Source of the DNA: Ailanthus altissimus
Taxonomy: Eukaryota; Streptophyta; Magnoliopsida; Sapindales; Simaroubaceae
DNA length: 64,000 nucleotides
Reading direction: 5' to 3'
Assembly (NCBI GenBank): GCA_946807835.1
Contig: OX327710.1
Coordinates: forward strand, 13,194,501-13,258,500
Part shown: one piece after another, positions 13,712 to 24,407 of the stretch
Layout of the letters: every line of letters starts with the position of its first letter
Position numbering within the stretch: position 1 is the first letter of the stretch
The notes under the pieces: generated by a model
What the model was told of the DNA's origin: nothing
Databases searched by the model: none
What the model saw: only the letters and a program-made list of their open reading frames with translations
Position numbers and translations under genes: made by a program

Positions 13712-13832
13712 GGGCATTTGGATGTTTGCCTCAATGATAAAATATATGTATTCTTTGACTTAGGTTAAAAGTTCGAATCTATTTTATGATTTAAATTAAA
13801 AAATTGAATCTTAACAAAAATTAATACCTTTT
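13712..13832 (+). mobile_element. tRNA-derived SINE with 10-bp target site duplication
   Basis: The body begins GGGCATTTGGATGTTTGCC and has an A-box-like segment (TTTGCCTCAATGATAA, 13725-13740) and a B box AGTTCGAATCT at about 13770-13780, spaced as in an RNA polymerase III internal promoter. The 3' end reads AATCTTAACAAAAATTAATACC and then Ts. It is bounded by the direct repeat TAAAAGAAAA at 13702-13711 and 13833-13842. SINEs encode no protein and are mobilised by LINE machinery. Confidence 0.7.
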
Positions 13833-13842
13833 TAAAAGAAAA

Positions 13843-14872
13843 TGTCTTTTTTTATTTTTTATCCAAAAAAATGCGATTAATACAATCAGAACTACACCGA
13901 TAACTCAAGTTAATTTGTAAAGTTTTTTTAGAACCATCAATAAGATACACACGAAATATACGGAGAATTATCACTAGGATCATCATACTTATAACCAATG
14001 ATGAACTGATTGAATTAACAAATTAAAATTTATTTCTATCATTATGTATTAAATAAATGTAAAAGTCTCAATAACGATCGAACGGTAATAAAAAGTCATA
14101 ATAAACTTTATAGTTACTTGTATTAAAAAAAGTAAAAGTAATTCCAATTGTCAATTATTAGTTGTAAAGCATCAATTATTAACAGTTATTTTAATTAGTT
14201 TAGTTGATCTTTGAATTATAATATTAAAATTTAAAATTGGCAGTGTAATATTTAATAAAAATATTATATTTAAAAAGATGATGAACAATTTAATTTGAAA
14301 AATACACGAAGAAGAAGAAGAAGAAGAAACAAATTGTAAAATTATCCTAGGCAATAACATAAAGGGATTCATATTTCAGACTATATGTGATTGAAGTAGA
14401 ACAAGTTACAATATTGAAATCGATGAAGTAATGGACCATCTACCCTTAATTTCCATTTTGGTGAAAAGTGATTTAGTGGTTGCAATATCTTGTATTTTAA
14501 GTACTTTTTTTTACCATCCTTATTAACTAATATATGACTATAACTTGTAGAATGCAATTTCATTGTTCTCGTGAGGATAATTCAATTAATATGAATTTTA
14601 TCTCAATTCAATTTCATTATCTAATCTTCTTTTAATATGTTTCATCATTTATATATAAGTTTATTTATCCAAATAGAGAATCACTTCATATAAAATACAC
14701 TTAATTTGATCAATCTACCATTTAGAATTATAAAATTTTAGTTCTTATTTGTGCATATATGAGATTGAAACTTCAAAGTTTTTTTACCTCTTTAATAAAT
14801 GTTATTATTTACACTAATTAATTATATTTAACTCAGTCACACGTAAATAAAAATCAATTTTTGTTGTTATTA
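13843..14872. other. Gene-free AT-rich region
   Basis: I see no gene. A (GAA)n microsatellite lies at about 14308-14328. Frames at 14172-14372 and 14381-14563 have low-complexity translations and no features, and are not called. Confidence 0.4.
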
Positions 14873-15521
14873 TGTATTGAATGAGTTAGTTATTTTATAT
14901 TAATCGAAAAATGATTGATACTTAAATTTATAAATAGTATGACCATTCCACCTATTAAATTAATTTTTTGAGTTGGACACTTAGATTCTAGATTTCTTCT
15001 TTATAAGCCTAATCCCTGAATAATTAATATCATAGGCAAACCTGATAGCCAAAATGTGAATAAACTAATTGTCGAATGAAATGGTCAATGTTGGGTCATT
15101 ACCGGTGGAGATTTTATTTGATGAGTGATTGTTAAGTGAGTTAATTGTCTCATATTAGCTAAAAAGAGTTGATACTTAGGTTTATAATTAGAATGGTCCC
15201 TCTAACTACTAAGCTAGTTTTTTGGGTTGAACACTTAAATCTTAAGATTCTCTTTTATAAGCCTAAGACCTTTCAACAAATGGTATTATAGTCAAATCTT
15301 CGTAATCAAAATGTAGATTGACTCATTATTGAATGAATGAGTTGATGTTAGGTCACCACCAACGGATATTTCATTTAAATGGAGATTGTTGAGTGAGTAG
15401 ATTTTCCACATTAGTTGATACTTAGATTTATAAGTACGATGGTCATACATTCATTAGACTAGTTTTTGGAGTTGAACACTTGTATCGAGATTTCTCTCTT
15501 ATAAATCCAAGGCCACCAAAC
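14873..15521 (+). mobile_element. TRIM-like tandem array: three short LTRs and two internal segments
   Basis: Three related LTR-like units start at about 14873, 15130 and 15387, exactly 257 bases apart. The middle one is the clearest: it begins TGTTAAGTGAG at 15130 and ends TTTCAACA at 15278 (149 bp), and is followed at once by AATGGTATTATAGTC, close to the initiator-Met tRNA primer binding site TGGTATCAGAGC. The roughly 108-base internal part ends in a purine-rich GGAGATT just before the next TGTT start, as a polypurine tract would. There is no coding capacity. This fits terminal-repeat retrotransposons in miniature, here as LTR-internal-LTR-internal-LTR. Copies are diverged, so the array is old. 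Confidence 0.65.
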
Positions 15522-15529
15522 GTTATGTA

Positions 15530-15550
15530 TTATTATTATTATTATTATTA
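15530..15550. repeat. (ATT)n microsatellite
   Basis: A run of about seven TAT/ATT units directly follows the TRIM array. Confidence 0.85.
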
Positions 15551-17084
15551 AAGAAACATTATGTATTATTTAATTAAGAACAATCTCATCATTTAATAAG
15601 TGAATGTTGCGAATGATAAACCTATATTGAACGAAATTAAAATCTCAATCAATTTAAATATGTAAATAATTGTATTTCTTGTTATATAGGTTTTCAAAAA
15701 AAAAATTTTGAATATTAGTCATTAATATGGCCTCGGCCCAAACCATAAATTTAGTTTGTTGTTTGGAGGAGTAAATAATTGTAGCCAAAGCCCTAATTCC
15801 TTGAGGTCCTGCTGGAGCTAAAAGTCAATATCGGGGCATTCAGATTGCTGTCAATTGGGCCTTTATCCAACTCCATCCCTTTGCCCAACCAAATTTTGAG
15901 AGCTTCTTTTTTAAACAAATACATATATACATATTTTTATTTGAGGGAGACGTTTTTAAATTTTTTAATATTTTATATTTAATTTTATTTAGAATAAATT
16001 ATAGGGTAGTTATGATTTTTTTTTTTTAAAATTTTTTATTATAACTAAAAGGGAAGGGTTGGGGTAACTCGAACCTACAATCTGAGAGCATATTTGGTTT
16101 GAAGAAAGAAAAGAAAAAGGATAAGAAATGAGAAAAGAAATAGGATGAGAGAGGGAAAATATTCCTTTGTTTTGGCTTGAATGTGGAATTATAAAAGCAA
16201 AGAAATTACATTATATTTTGTTCGGAACAAAAATACCCTCTAGTTATGAATTATTGGTATTCCTTAGTAAAATTTTAATTATCTACTTATCTTATTTTTA
16301 AAAATAATTTATTTTTTTATTAAAATTTAAATATTAAAGTCATCAATATAGTTAATAATTTCATGTGTTATATATAAAATTAAATAATATATTATATGCA
16401 ATATTAAAAATAATTAATGAGATAAATAATATTAATAGTCAATAAACTTTTTTTTATTAACTTTAATATGTTTCAATGTATCATAATTAAGGTAGAATAC
16501 TACCTTGTTAGTAAAAATTTATCAAAAGACAAAAATATATAAATTATTTATTTTAAAAAATAAATAAAATTATATTTCGAACTAATTTTTAATATTAAAT
16601 TATAATAATTAAGTGTGTCCCTTGTTTTTATCCAAATTTTACAAGTTATATCCCATATTCATTTTTTACATGAAGTTCTCTAGTTCAAAATTTTGAAGAT
16701 CAAATATCTTCTTATCTTTGCGTAACTCATTCAATTGAAGAATTCACTATTTGTTCTCTTGTAATAAAATATTTTTATATTCAAATCAATGTTTATCATA
16801 AAAAAAGAGAGTGTGTGTGTGTGTATGAAGAAGTGTTTACATGAACAAGAACGATTTTATTGCTTGTTGTATCTATAAATGAATAATTATTAAGGCCTCA
16901 TGAATGGTTTTATCTCTTGTTGTATCTATGAGTGAATAATCATCCCATTTTTATAAGATACAAGTTTAATTAATTTTAAACTATGTATGTATGAATCCGG
17001 ATCATAATCATTATATGTTATATTTTCATCAATGGATTTTATTCTATCTACAAGGTTTTAAGTGAGATTTGTATGTTTTTTGAT
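15551..17084. other. Gene-free region with a SINE fragment and a transposon-end-like stretch
   Basis: Besides the SINE fragment at 16012-16083, the stretch 16088-16240 is a purine-rich AGCATATTTGGTTTGAAG sequence of the type found at the ends of MITEs and hAT/Harbinger elements; a partner end was not proven. A (GT)n run lies at about 16811-16823. No gene is seen. Confidence 0.4.
16012..16083 (-). mobile_element. 3' fragment of a tRNA-derived SINE
   Basis: On the minus strand it reads from a B-box-like GTAGGTTCGAGTTACCCC into CAACCCTTCCCTTTTAGTT and an A-rich tail (T run at 16018-16028 on the plus strand). The 5' half with the A box is not recognisable, so this is a truncated copy. Confidence 0.45.
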
Positions 17085-17330
17085 AAGCCTTCTTTATTTC
17101 AAATTTAAATTAAATAATTATAATTAGAATAGAACTCGTAGTTTGATATGTTCCTAATTTTTCATGAATCTTGTTACTTGATTGAAAAAACCAGTGAATT
17201 GTTAAGTCTGAATTATATGTTTTGAAGGTTAAGCCTAACGTTAATATAAATTGTTTTTTCTTTATTCTTTTTGAATTTTAGTTTCGTAGGCTGCCTCTTT
17301 TAAATAATAAAAATGTAGGTGATAAAGGCA
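17085..17330. repeat. ~245-bp direct repeat, left copy (right copy 21365-21610)
   Basis: Both copies share ATAATTAGAATAGAACTCGT, then TTTGATNTGTTC, TGTTAAGTC, GGTTA(A/G)GCCT, a T-rich stretch, TTTTGTGGGCT or TTTCGTAGGCT, and CTCTTTTAAA. They are in the same orientation and 4.28 kb apart. They could be the LTRs of an old non-coding retroelement or two insertions of one short repeat. I could not find TG/CA ends, a primer site or a target duplication. Confidence 0.6.
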
Positions 17331-17550
17331 TATATTGGTTCGGCTGTCGAAAATAAGCCTTACATATGTCCTTTATAAGTAAAGGAGTGTGTTATTTATT
17401 TAAAAAACTTGTAACACACACTTCTTTACTTACCAATTAGCATACCTCACGTCTGTTTTTATCTTTCAACTTCCCCACTTATTTCAGGTGTTACTATTTT
17501 GACAATCACGTCTATTTAAATAAAAGCAATGTCTCCATTTCCGTTCAATA

Positions 17551-17586
17551 GACACGTGGACTACTTGTTCCTCTCTTTATAAATAT
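17551..17586 (+). promoter_or_regulatory. Promoter-like cluster: G-box plus TATA box
   Basis: GACACGTGGA at 17551-17560 contains a CACGTG G-box core, and CTTTATAAATAT ends at 17586, a good plant TATA box about 20 bases downstream. It is followed directly by the C38 tract and a pyrimidine-rich leader-like stretch. No intact gene follows, so this may be the promoter of a decayed transcription unit. Confidence 0.4.
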
Positions 17587-17594
17587 CAACAATT

Positions 17595-17632
17595 CCCCCC
17601 CCCCCCCCCCCCCCCCCCCCCCTTTTTCCATT
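17595..17632 (+). repeat. Homopolymer tract of 38 consecutive C
   Basis: Positions 17595-17632 are all C on the plus strand (G on the minus), flanked by AATT and TTTTT. It starts about 10-15 bases after the TATA box. Length may be affected by sequencing slippage. Confidence 0.9.
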
Positions 17633-18036
17633 CTTTTTCTTCCAAAGTTGGGAATCTTTGGAAAGAAACTCTAAAGATTCCTAACTTTCCTTGTCTCTAG
17701 TCTTTGCTCCATTTGCTTCTAAAATTCAATTTCTAAAAACCTCCATAGAATACAACAATGGTGATAGGACTTAATAACTTCTTTATAGATAAATTATAGT
17801 TTATGCTCCAATTCTCTGAAAATGTTTAGATATGTAACTTTTTCATAGGAGAACTATACTGTAATCCTCTCTCTGTCAGAGCTGCAGAACTTTTTATGTT
17901 CCAGGAGCACCATCTTTGCTTTTGATTTTTTATTCTTTTATATCATTCATGATTTCTTACATGTAACTGGTCTTTCTTCACTTCAAATCCATCTCAATGT
18001 ATTTCATTTGTTTTAAGATGTGGCCTTTCTGATCAC

Positions 18037-18378
18037 ATGATCCCCTTACTATACTCCTTAAACATTTATGATATTTTTCTAACTTATAATTTGCTTCATC
18101 TGAAGCTAAACTGCCACTGGTCTCCAAAAAGCAAGAAGAAGCTTTTATACGACTTCGAGGATAAGAAATTCAAGTATGAAAAGCATACGGTGATTAGTGA
18201 GGAGTGGAAGAGACTTGGTTATCCTTATGAGGTTCTAACTTTCTTCGGGTACTACAACTATAAGGCCAATCTGACATTTTCTTCGATTCTAGAGAGAAAA
18301 AAGTTCCTCGAAAAATACTTTTGGAAGGAGCAAACTTCTCACAAGCATTTATACCACTCAAACCTGTTACTGCATTAA
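18037..18378 (+). CDS. Open frame of 113 codons, unknown; probably a remnant of a larger coding region
   Basis: The frame runs from ATG 18037 to TAA 18378. The first ~25 residues are hydrophobic and look like read-through of leader sequence. Residues 29-105 are charged and aromatic (KSKKKLLYDFEDKKFKYEKH, EEWKRLGYPYEVLTFFGYYN, SSILERKKFLEKYFWKEQ) and look like genuine old coding sequence. I do not recognise the family. It lies inside the region bounded by the 17085 and 21365 repeats and downstream of a TATA box, so a transposon protein fragment is the likeliest reading. It may equally be non-functional. Confidence 0.25.
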   Translation: MIPLLYSLNIYDIFLTYNLLHLKLNCHWSPKSKKKLLYDFEDKKFKYEKHTVISEEWKRLGYPYEVLTFFGYYNYKANLTFSSILERKKFLEKYFWKEQTSHKHLYHSNLLLH

Positions 18379-19495
18379 ACTAGGGGGCTTTGTGTATGCC
18401 ATTACCTTTGTGCTCTTACTTTATAGGACATGTTTTGGACTCTAACCCCTCAAAATCTTAGGGTTATACTTGGCTCCCCCCTTTTTTTTATGTCTATGCT
18501 TACCATGGGTGTGTTATGTTCCATAAAATCCTCTTCGATGATATATTATTTCCTTTGGATGTGGATAATGGATTATCGGTGAGGACTTTACAGATGTCAC
18601 ACTTATACGAGATTATTTCCAGACAAAAGTTGATGAACACTTGAAATTACATATGTAATAAGAATTTTACATCATTATTTTATATTACTAGTGTCATTAA
18701 CCTTCACAACTTAAGCATATTTATAATATTATACCTAATTATCTTTTAATTATTTTGTTATCTAAAAATTTAATTAGAGTGATTCTTGATCCTATAAAAA
18801 GCTAACTTAATGGGATAAGATATTAAATTTCACAACGAATTTTGTAATTTGAGAATTTGAAGGGTGAAAAATAGCCCAGAGAAGAACTAATCTGCAGTAC
18901 AAGTCCAGTCCGAATAGTCTTCAGTATTTGGCTCATAACTAGAGAAATAAATATCTAATATGTATAATACAACTCAATTTGAAAAGACTTATATACAACT
19001 TGTATCTTTTAGGTGAAAGCTAATTCGAACCACATTAATTTCAAATTTGACAAACAAGTAGGTGCATTAATGATAATCAGTGCAATTAGTTGCCTCCCTC
19101 TTTGACTTTTATCATCCAAGTGGTTCTCTCCTCATTTGTCTTGTATTATCCAATTTTTTTATAAATGAGTGTCTTGTTTATGCTCAAAATATGTAATTAG
19201 AGAGTTAAATGTTAGTTCAAAACACTTATTTTTTGTATTACCTCTTTGTAGTATTATTTCTTTTTTTACTAGTCTAAAGTTCATATTATCTCCTTTTCCA
19301 TCTCTTTTATTTAATTTTATTATATCCATATAATTTTTATTTTGCTAAGGTGAAATGGTGAAACTCTTAATAAGGTAATAATATATACTTAAACTCTTAT
19401 TCTAGAATTTAATACTGCATCTTAAGTTAAGCAAATTTATATATAATGTATTTATTTTATTTTTTAATATTCATACCATTTCTTGTAAAGTAGTG

Positions 19496-19669
19496 AATCT
19501 TGATTTATTATAGACAATCTTTATAGTTGTCACAATAAATTCTTAAAACTATTTACAAGATTTGGTATAGATACTCTTTCTTGAAAGTGGGAGTCATAAT
19601 TTATTGTAGATAAATATAAAGATTGACATAATAAATAATTGAACCCATTTACAAGATTTGGTATATAAT
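19496..19669. repeat. Imperfect two-copy tandem repeat, period ~98
   Basis: Two copies each contain TTTATTATAGA or TTTATTGTAGA, then AATAAAT and TTTACAAGATTTGGTATA. No gene is associated. Confidence 0.55.
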
Positions 19670-20107
19670 AATTAAAATAAATAAATACAAGTTAATATAT
19701 AAATGATGATAAATCTTAATTGTTATATATTCCGATTGGAACCTCCTTTATATGAGGATTCCAATTGAATTATAAAGAAAGTTGAATATATTCTTATTTC
19801 ATATGTCAAGAATGGATCTTCTAACTTTAGCATTTATTTTAATTGGTTATTTGAATTATTATTTGTAAACGTATTATATTACTTTGTTTGTTTTTAAAGT
19901 ATATAATTTATAAATTTTTATATTTTTAACGTGTCAAAAGTGAGTTTTTGTTTTTTCTTTAATTAACTTTCATTGTTTTGGGGGTTCTAATATCTTATTT
20001 TATTTTGCAGGTAGGCATTTAAGTTGTTTGAGTCTCTGTGAAATGTGAGTTCTAAACTTTTCCTTGATTAATACTTCCTTGCGTTTTGAGTGTTTTTCTA
20101 ATGTAGG

Positions 20108-20145
20108 TAGCATTACCAATTACTGACAGCTTGACATGTTCCTTT
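20108..20145 (+). repeat. 38-bp inverted repeat arm (partner 24370-24407)
   Basis: The 38 bases TAGCATTACC..TTCCTTT match the reverse complement of 24370-24407 with a single difference (T/C). Flanking sequence is unrelated. In both copies the shared block is preceded by an AG dinucleotide, as an exon would be by a splice acceptor. Confidence 0.75.
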
Positions 20146-21364
20146 GGAACTAGTTCCTCCCACTTTCCCTTTCTTTTCAAAGGTTTCAAAAATGGTTGCT
20201 ACTTTCAATCTCATTCCTTTCAATTGTTCGTACGTCACCAATCCTTTAGTTACAGGCCTTTTCACAAGAGTTGGGTCCACAGCTACCATTATAGAAAGTA
20301 GTTGTTCCCTCTACTACCATTGTTTGTGAGAAGGAAGGTAAATCTTTTGCATTTGGATATTGCTTTCTTATTTTAGATGTTGTATAAGTTCTAACTTGTT
20401 CTTTGTCATTCCATAACTCTTCAAGATTTTATGAAGGATATTCTAAATGTCTTTTTTTAGCTTCTTGCGATAAGGAAAATTGAAAGTAATGACCCTAAAG
20501 ATAAAGAAAAGAGGGTAAAAAAGTGTACTTGACGATGCAAAAGCTCTTCATGTCTCCAAGAAGCAAGAAGCAAAACCTTCCCCTGAGTTTCCATTCCTCG
20601 AAGCATATTCGAAACTGATAGGAAATGGGTTCTAAGACTATATCAAGGCCCATTGGTGGTGAAGTCTCAATTACAAAACTAGAGAGTATTCCATAGTCAT
20701 AATCAGTAGGTTCATTAAACTGAGCCCAAGCCTCAGCCTCAACCTCCTTAATTTACTGCTTCTAATCTTGTACCTAATGCTTTTGTTCCTTATAATTAGT
20801 GTTTTTCCTTTTTGTTCTCTCAATCTTTTTTTTTATTATTTTACTCTCTTTACTAGCTCTTCATGGTCACATTTTTACTTTTTACAAATGATCCAATTGA
20901 TATTAGAAATAACTTAGAGGGTTCTATTATCGCCCTCCAGAATAAGAGTAGGAAGAGACAAGGGTACAACACCTTCTTCTAGTGTGGGGGCAAGAAAAGG
21001 AAAGGGTCGTGCTTCTAAGTACTTGCCTCCTCAATCGCCTCCCCATACTACATCAAGGAAAGAGGATAAGTTCGCCCTATGTTTATGGAAGATATGCCTT
21101 ACAGAGTTTATAAAGAACTTAATAATCATTTAAATAGATGTGAAGAGTTCTGCAGCAATGCTTGGGAAGTTGTTCACTCATATCGATAGGGAAATGCTTC
21201 TTGTGATGAGTGGGAAGAATTAAGAATTGAAGAATGCCTCTTTATGGATCATGATAAGTCTTTCTTGTAATGGTTATTAGTGATCTTATTTCTAAGTGTT
21301 GGTTTTTAACAGGATTCGTTATGCATGCTTTGTAGGGGAAGGTTGTGCATTGCCAATGCGTATA

Positions 21365-21610
21365 AGAAAGATTATTTATTTTAAACTTTAATTAAATTAT
21401 TATAATTAGAATAGAACTCGTAATTTGATCTGTTCTCAATTTTCTGCGAATCTTCTTACATGTTTGTAGAAAATTCGCAATTTGTTAAGTCCGGGTTTCC
21501 CAAAGGTTAGGCCTGATGTGAACACGTACTATTATTTTTTTTAAACTTTTTAGATTTTGGTTTTGTGGGCTAGCTCTTTTAAACAACGAAAAGGTGGGTT
21601 GCAAGGGTGC
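21365..21610. repeat. ~245-bp direct repeat, right copy (left copy 17085-17330)
   Basis: See the left copy. This copy contains a small imperfect inverted repeat around AATTTTCTGCGAA and GAAAATTCGCAA at 21436-21482. Confidence 0.6.
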
Positions 21611-21885
21611 AGAACGATCCAACAAGGCTAACAAACATGATATTGAATTTAAAATTTGATTTATAATCTAATATTCACCATGTCTGTTTTCTTTAACTCG
21701 GAAGTCATTTTATGTTTAACAAAAATTTAAAAAATGATTATATTAAAATTTTGTTCTTATATAAAAGAATTACAATTATTCAAATATTATACGACTTGTT
21801 CTATAAATTATAACCCACATAAGATAGAAAGTAAGACTATGAAAAAATGAATTATACACATTTTAATATATTATTAATTATATTT

Positions 21886-22710
21886 TGTTAAGCCTATGTT
21901 TAGTCAAGGCCCAATTTGGTAAACCAACCCAAGTAAAGCCTTATTGTAAAAAAAAATGTACACGTTAGCCAAGCCCGAAACAGAAATTAACAAGCCTAAG
22001 GTATTGTCAAAACTAGAAAACAAGCCCGTTGATCCCGCAAATTATCGAAATATCCTTCTAGTTAAGAAAGACCTTAATTCAGGCACGTGGCAGAGTTTTA
22101 TTTAAACTTAGGTTCCTTTGTATTTTTTAACAATAAGCGAATGAAGGAACTTGAGTCAGGTTCAAACACTTTCCTTTTTACTAATTTATCTTGATTTAAT
22201 TTATTATTTAAGCATGATAGAAACACAATTTGATTAAGATTGTATCGTGTGACATGTTTATCATGAATTTAATCAAAGAACTAGATTACATTATGTCTTA
22301 AGAGACGAATTAAACTAAAAAAAAAAATTACAGTGAAACTTATATGAACTCATCCAGAACATGATTAAGCATCTTCAATCCTAAAACGAATTAAAATCCG
22401 TCTCATCATAATTGTTTGCATTTTAATTAAACATTGCACCTTTGCACTATAAAAGGGCACTCATAATTCGATTACCTTCAATCGAAAACATATTCACATA
22501 GTGATTGTTAGATACACAAATACACTGAGAAAGCTAAGCATTAACAACAACTCATAGCTCTCTTTAGATATTCATTTAATCTTTGAAAACTCTCTAATAC
22601 AGCACAAATTTCTTTGTTGCTTATTGACTTAAGCATCAAAGTATTTTCTTTTATAAGAGAACGATTTGGTCTCATAAAAAGGTTCTTGTAGCCAATTCAA
22701 AATTTCAACA
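21886..22710 (+). mobile_element. Probable LTR (solo or fragment) of a retrotransposon
   Basis: The segment starts TGTTAAGCCTATG and ends TTTCAACA. It has a TATA box (CACTATAAAAGGGC, ~22446-22460) about 265 bases from its end and the sequence TTGACTTAAGCATCAAAG at ~22624-22642, a landmark seen in LTRs of plant Ty3 elements. The flanking 5-mers do not match, so I cannot confirm the borders. No coding region is attached. Confidence 0.45.
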
Positions 22711-24369
22711 AAGATCCAATGATGTAGAAGTAATTTTTGAAGATTTTCACAAATTGAGAACTTCATATTTATAATAAATAGTGTAAAGAATAAAACATGT
22801 TGATATGTTCATTTTGTATACAATGATAATAATGACAACAAATAACAAAAATAATTAATTATAATTGTAATTAAATAAAATGATGATAAATTTATAAATT
22901 AAAATCAGTATTATACTCATAATTATAAATTAATTTTTACATTTTGATTTTTAAATAATAAATTATTTGAGAATTTGTTTTAATGGAATAAAATTTTTTA
23001 TTATATAAAACTATTTAAAGATAAATTATCAAGAGTAAAGATAAAAGATGAAATTTTGATATTATATAATTCTTTGCTCTCGGAGAACCATGGTTCCCCA
23101 AATAGGGAAATAATCCTAATTCATTTCTGAATTTCTTCTCATTCTTTCCTCCACCATTTTAACTAAACACCCACCAAAAATATAGGTGTGAGGGACTAAC
23201 TATTAAGTTACCTTAACTTTGGTTGAAAATTTCCAAAACTTCTCTTTTTTTCTCCTCACGAAAACCCCAAATCCTCTCCCAAAAAAATCCTAGCCTCTGC
23301 CGCAACCCATTTCCAACTCCTTTACTGTTTCCTTCGTTTCTCTAGCTTTTTCAGATTTTCTGTTTTTTTCTTTTTTCTTTTTTCTTCTTTTTGCTCTATT
23401 TAGTCACCACCAGTTGAAAGATGGATGTCGGCCTCCGCCTCCCCATACTTCTTTCTTGTAAGCATATGTAGTCACCGCCGTGCAAACAAACTCAGCCACC
23501 CGAGCATGCATTGCCAATCCTCTGCAACTGTTGCTCAACCCTAGCTAATTCGGTATAACAGTAGATCCTGGCGACTGTCAAGCCTCCCCATTACCTCATG
23601 CGCAATGTAATTTCAGGCTGATCCTCCGTCCCGTTGACGGATGTTGGGCAGACGATGAATGCTTAGATTTCATTTTTTTAATTGTTGCTTTGTGTTTAGC
23701 TTGTTATTGGTGGCTAGGTTTAAACAGCTTTCAATATGTTTGTAGATGTAATAAATTATGGTTGGTTTGTGTCCCTCTCTAAGCATATTTTGTTCTTCTT
23801 ATAGAAGGATTGTATCTCCCTTTTGGGAATCAGGAGGATGCAAACTTACCACTTTTGAGTAAGTCTCTGTGTATCTATTTTGTAAAAGAATTAAATTTTT
23901 TAATTTTAAGATTTATTTTTTTAATCAAAGATAATATTATTCTTCATTGTTGTAAGAAATTAGATTTGAAGATTTATCAATATACAAATATATTAATAAA
24001 TTTTTAATTGTAATATTAAAAATTTTATATGTATTATTAGTGATGTTTTTAATCTATAATATCATTGTTTAAAAAAAAACACACACACACTATCATTAGT
24101 AATTTGATCAACCTTTGAATTATGAAATCTAACACAAGTCATGAGAGTAACAATTGGGAAATGGATGCAACAAGAATTTGTCAGTCAATAATGCGCACCA
24201 CATTCATGAACTGTTCAATGCCCAATAAGCATAAACATATTTATTAAATATTCTTGTAATTTGGTCACGGCTTTCTCTAGACTCTAATATTTGAAATTAG
24301 TGCTTTGCTTTTGTCTTTTAACTTTTTGTGCTTTAAATAAATAAATAAATGAATAACATAGGCTTCTTA
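22711..24369. other. Region with a GC-richer island at 23080-23680, no supported gene
   Basis: Positions 23225-23420 form a pyrimidine-rich leader-like tract followed by an ATG at 23421 whose frame stops after 16 codons. The island then has several TCACC/GCCG stretches up to ~23660. It looks like the 5' end of a captured or decayed gene. The sequence 23100-23190 ends in ACTAAACACCCACC, typical of MITE ends. The 65-codon frame at 23810-24007 is low complexity. Confidence 0.35.
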
Positions 24370-24407
24370 AAAGGAACATGTCAGGCTGTCAGTAATTGGT
24401 AATGCTA
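24370..24407 (-). repeat. 38-bp inverted repeat arm (partner 20108-20145)
   Basis: Reverse complement of 20108-20145 with one difference. Read on the minus strand it is followed by TTTTAA, unlike the partner. Confidence 0.75.

Larger units (their letters stand above)
18379..21364. other. Interior of the repeat-bounded region; scattered coding-like remnants
   Basis: Mostly AT-rich. Around 20460-20640 and 20930-21240 the composition becomes coding-like: at 20935-21080 one frame reads a basic, Ser/Pro-rich segment (RVGRDKGTTPSSSVGARKGK) and another gives FMEDMPYRVYKELNNHLNRC. Stops and frame changes interrupt them. This resembles a decayed transposon protein, but I cannot name it. The 61-codon frame at 20144-20329 is of unknown meaning. 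Confidence 0.35.

Noticed and set aside
16088..23190. Possible 7-kb DNA transposon, from purine-rich TATTTGGTTTGAAG at the left to AAACACCCACC at the right
   Set aside because: The end similarity is weak and compositional, and no target duplication was found; more likely two unrelated MITE ends.
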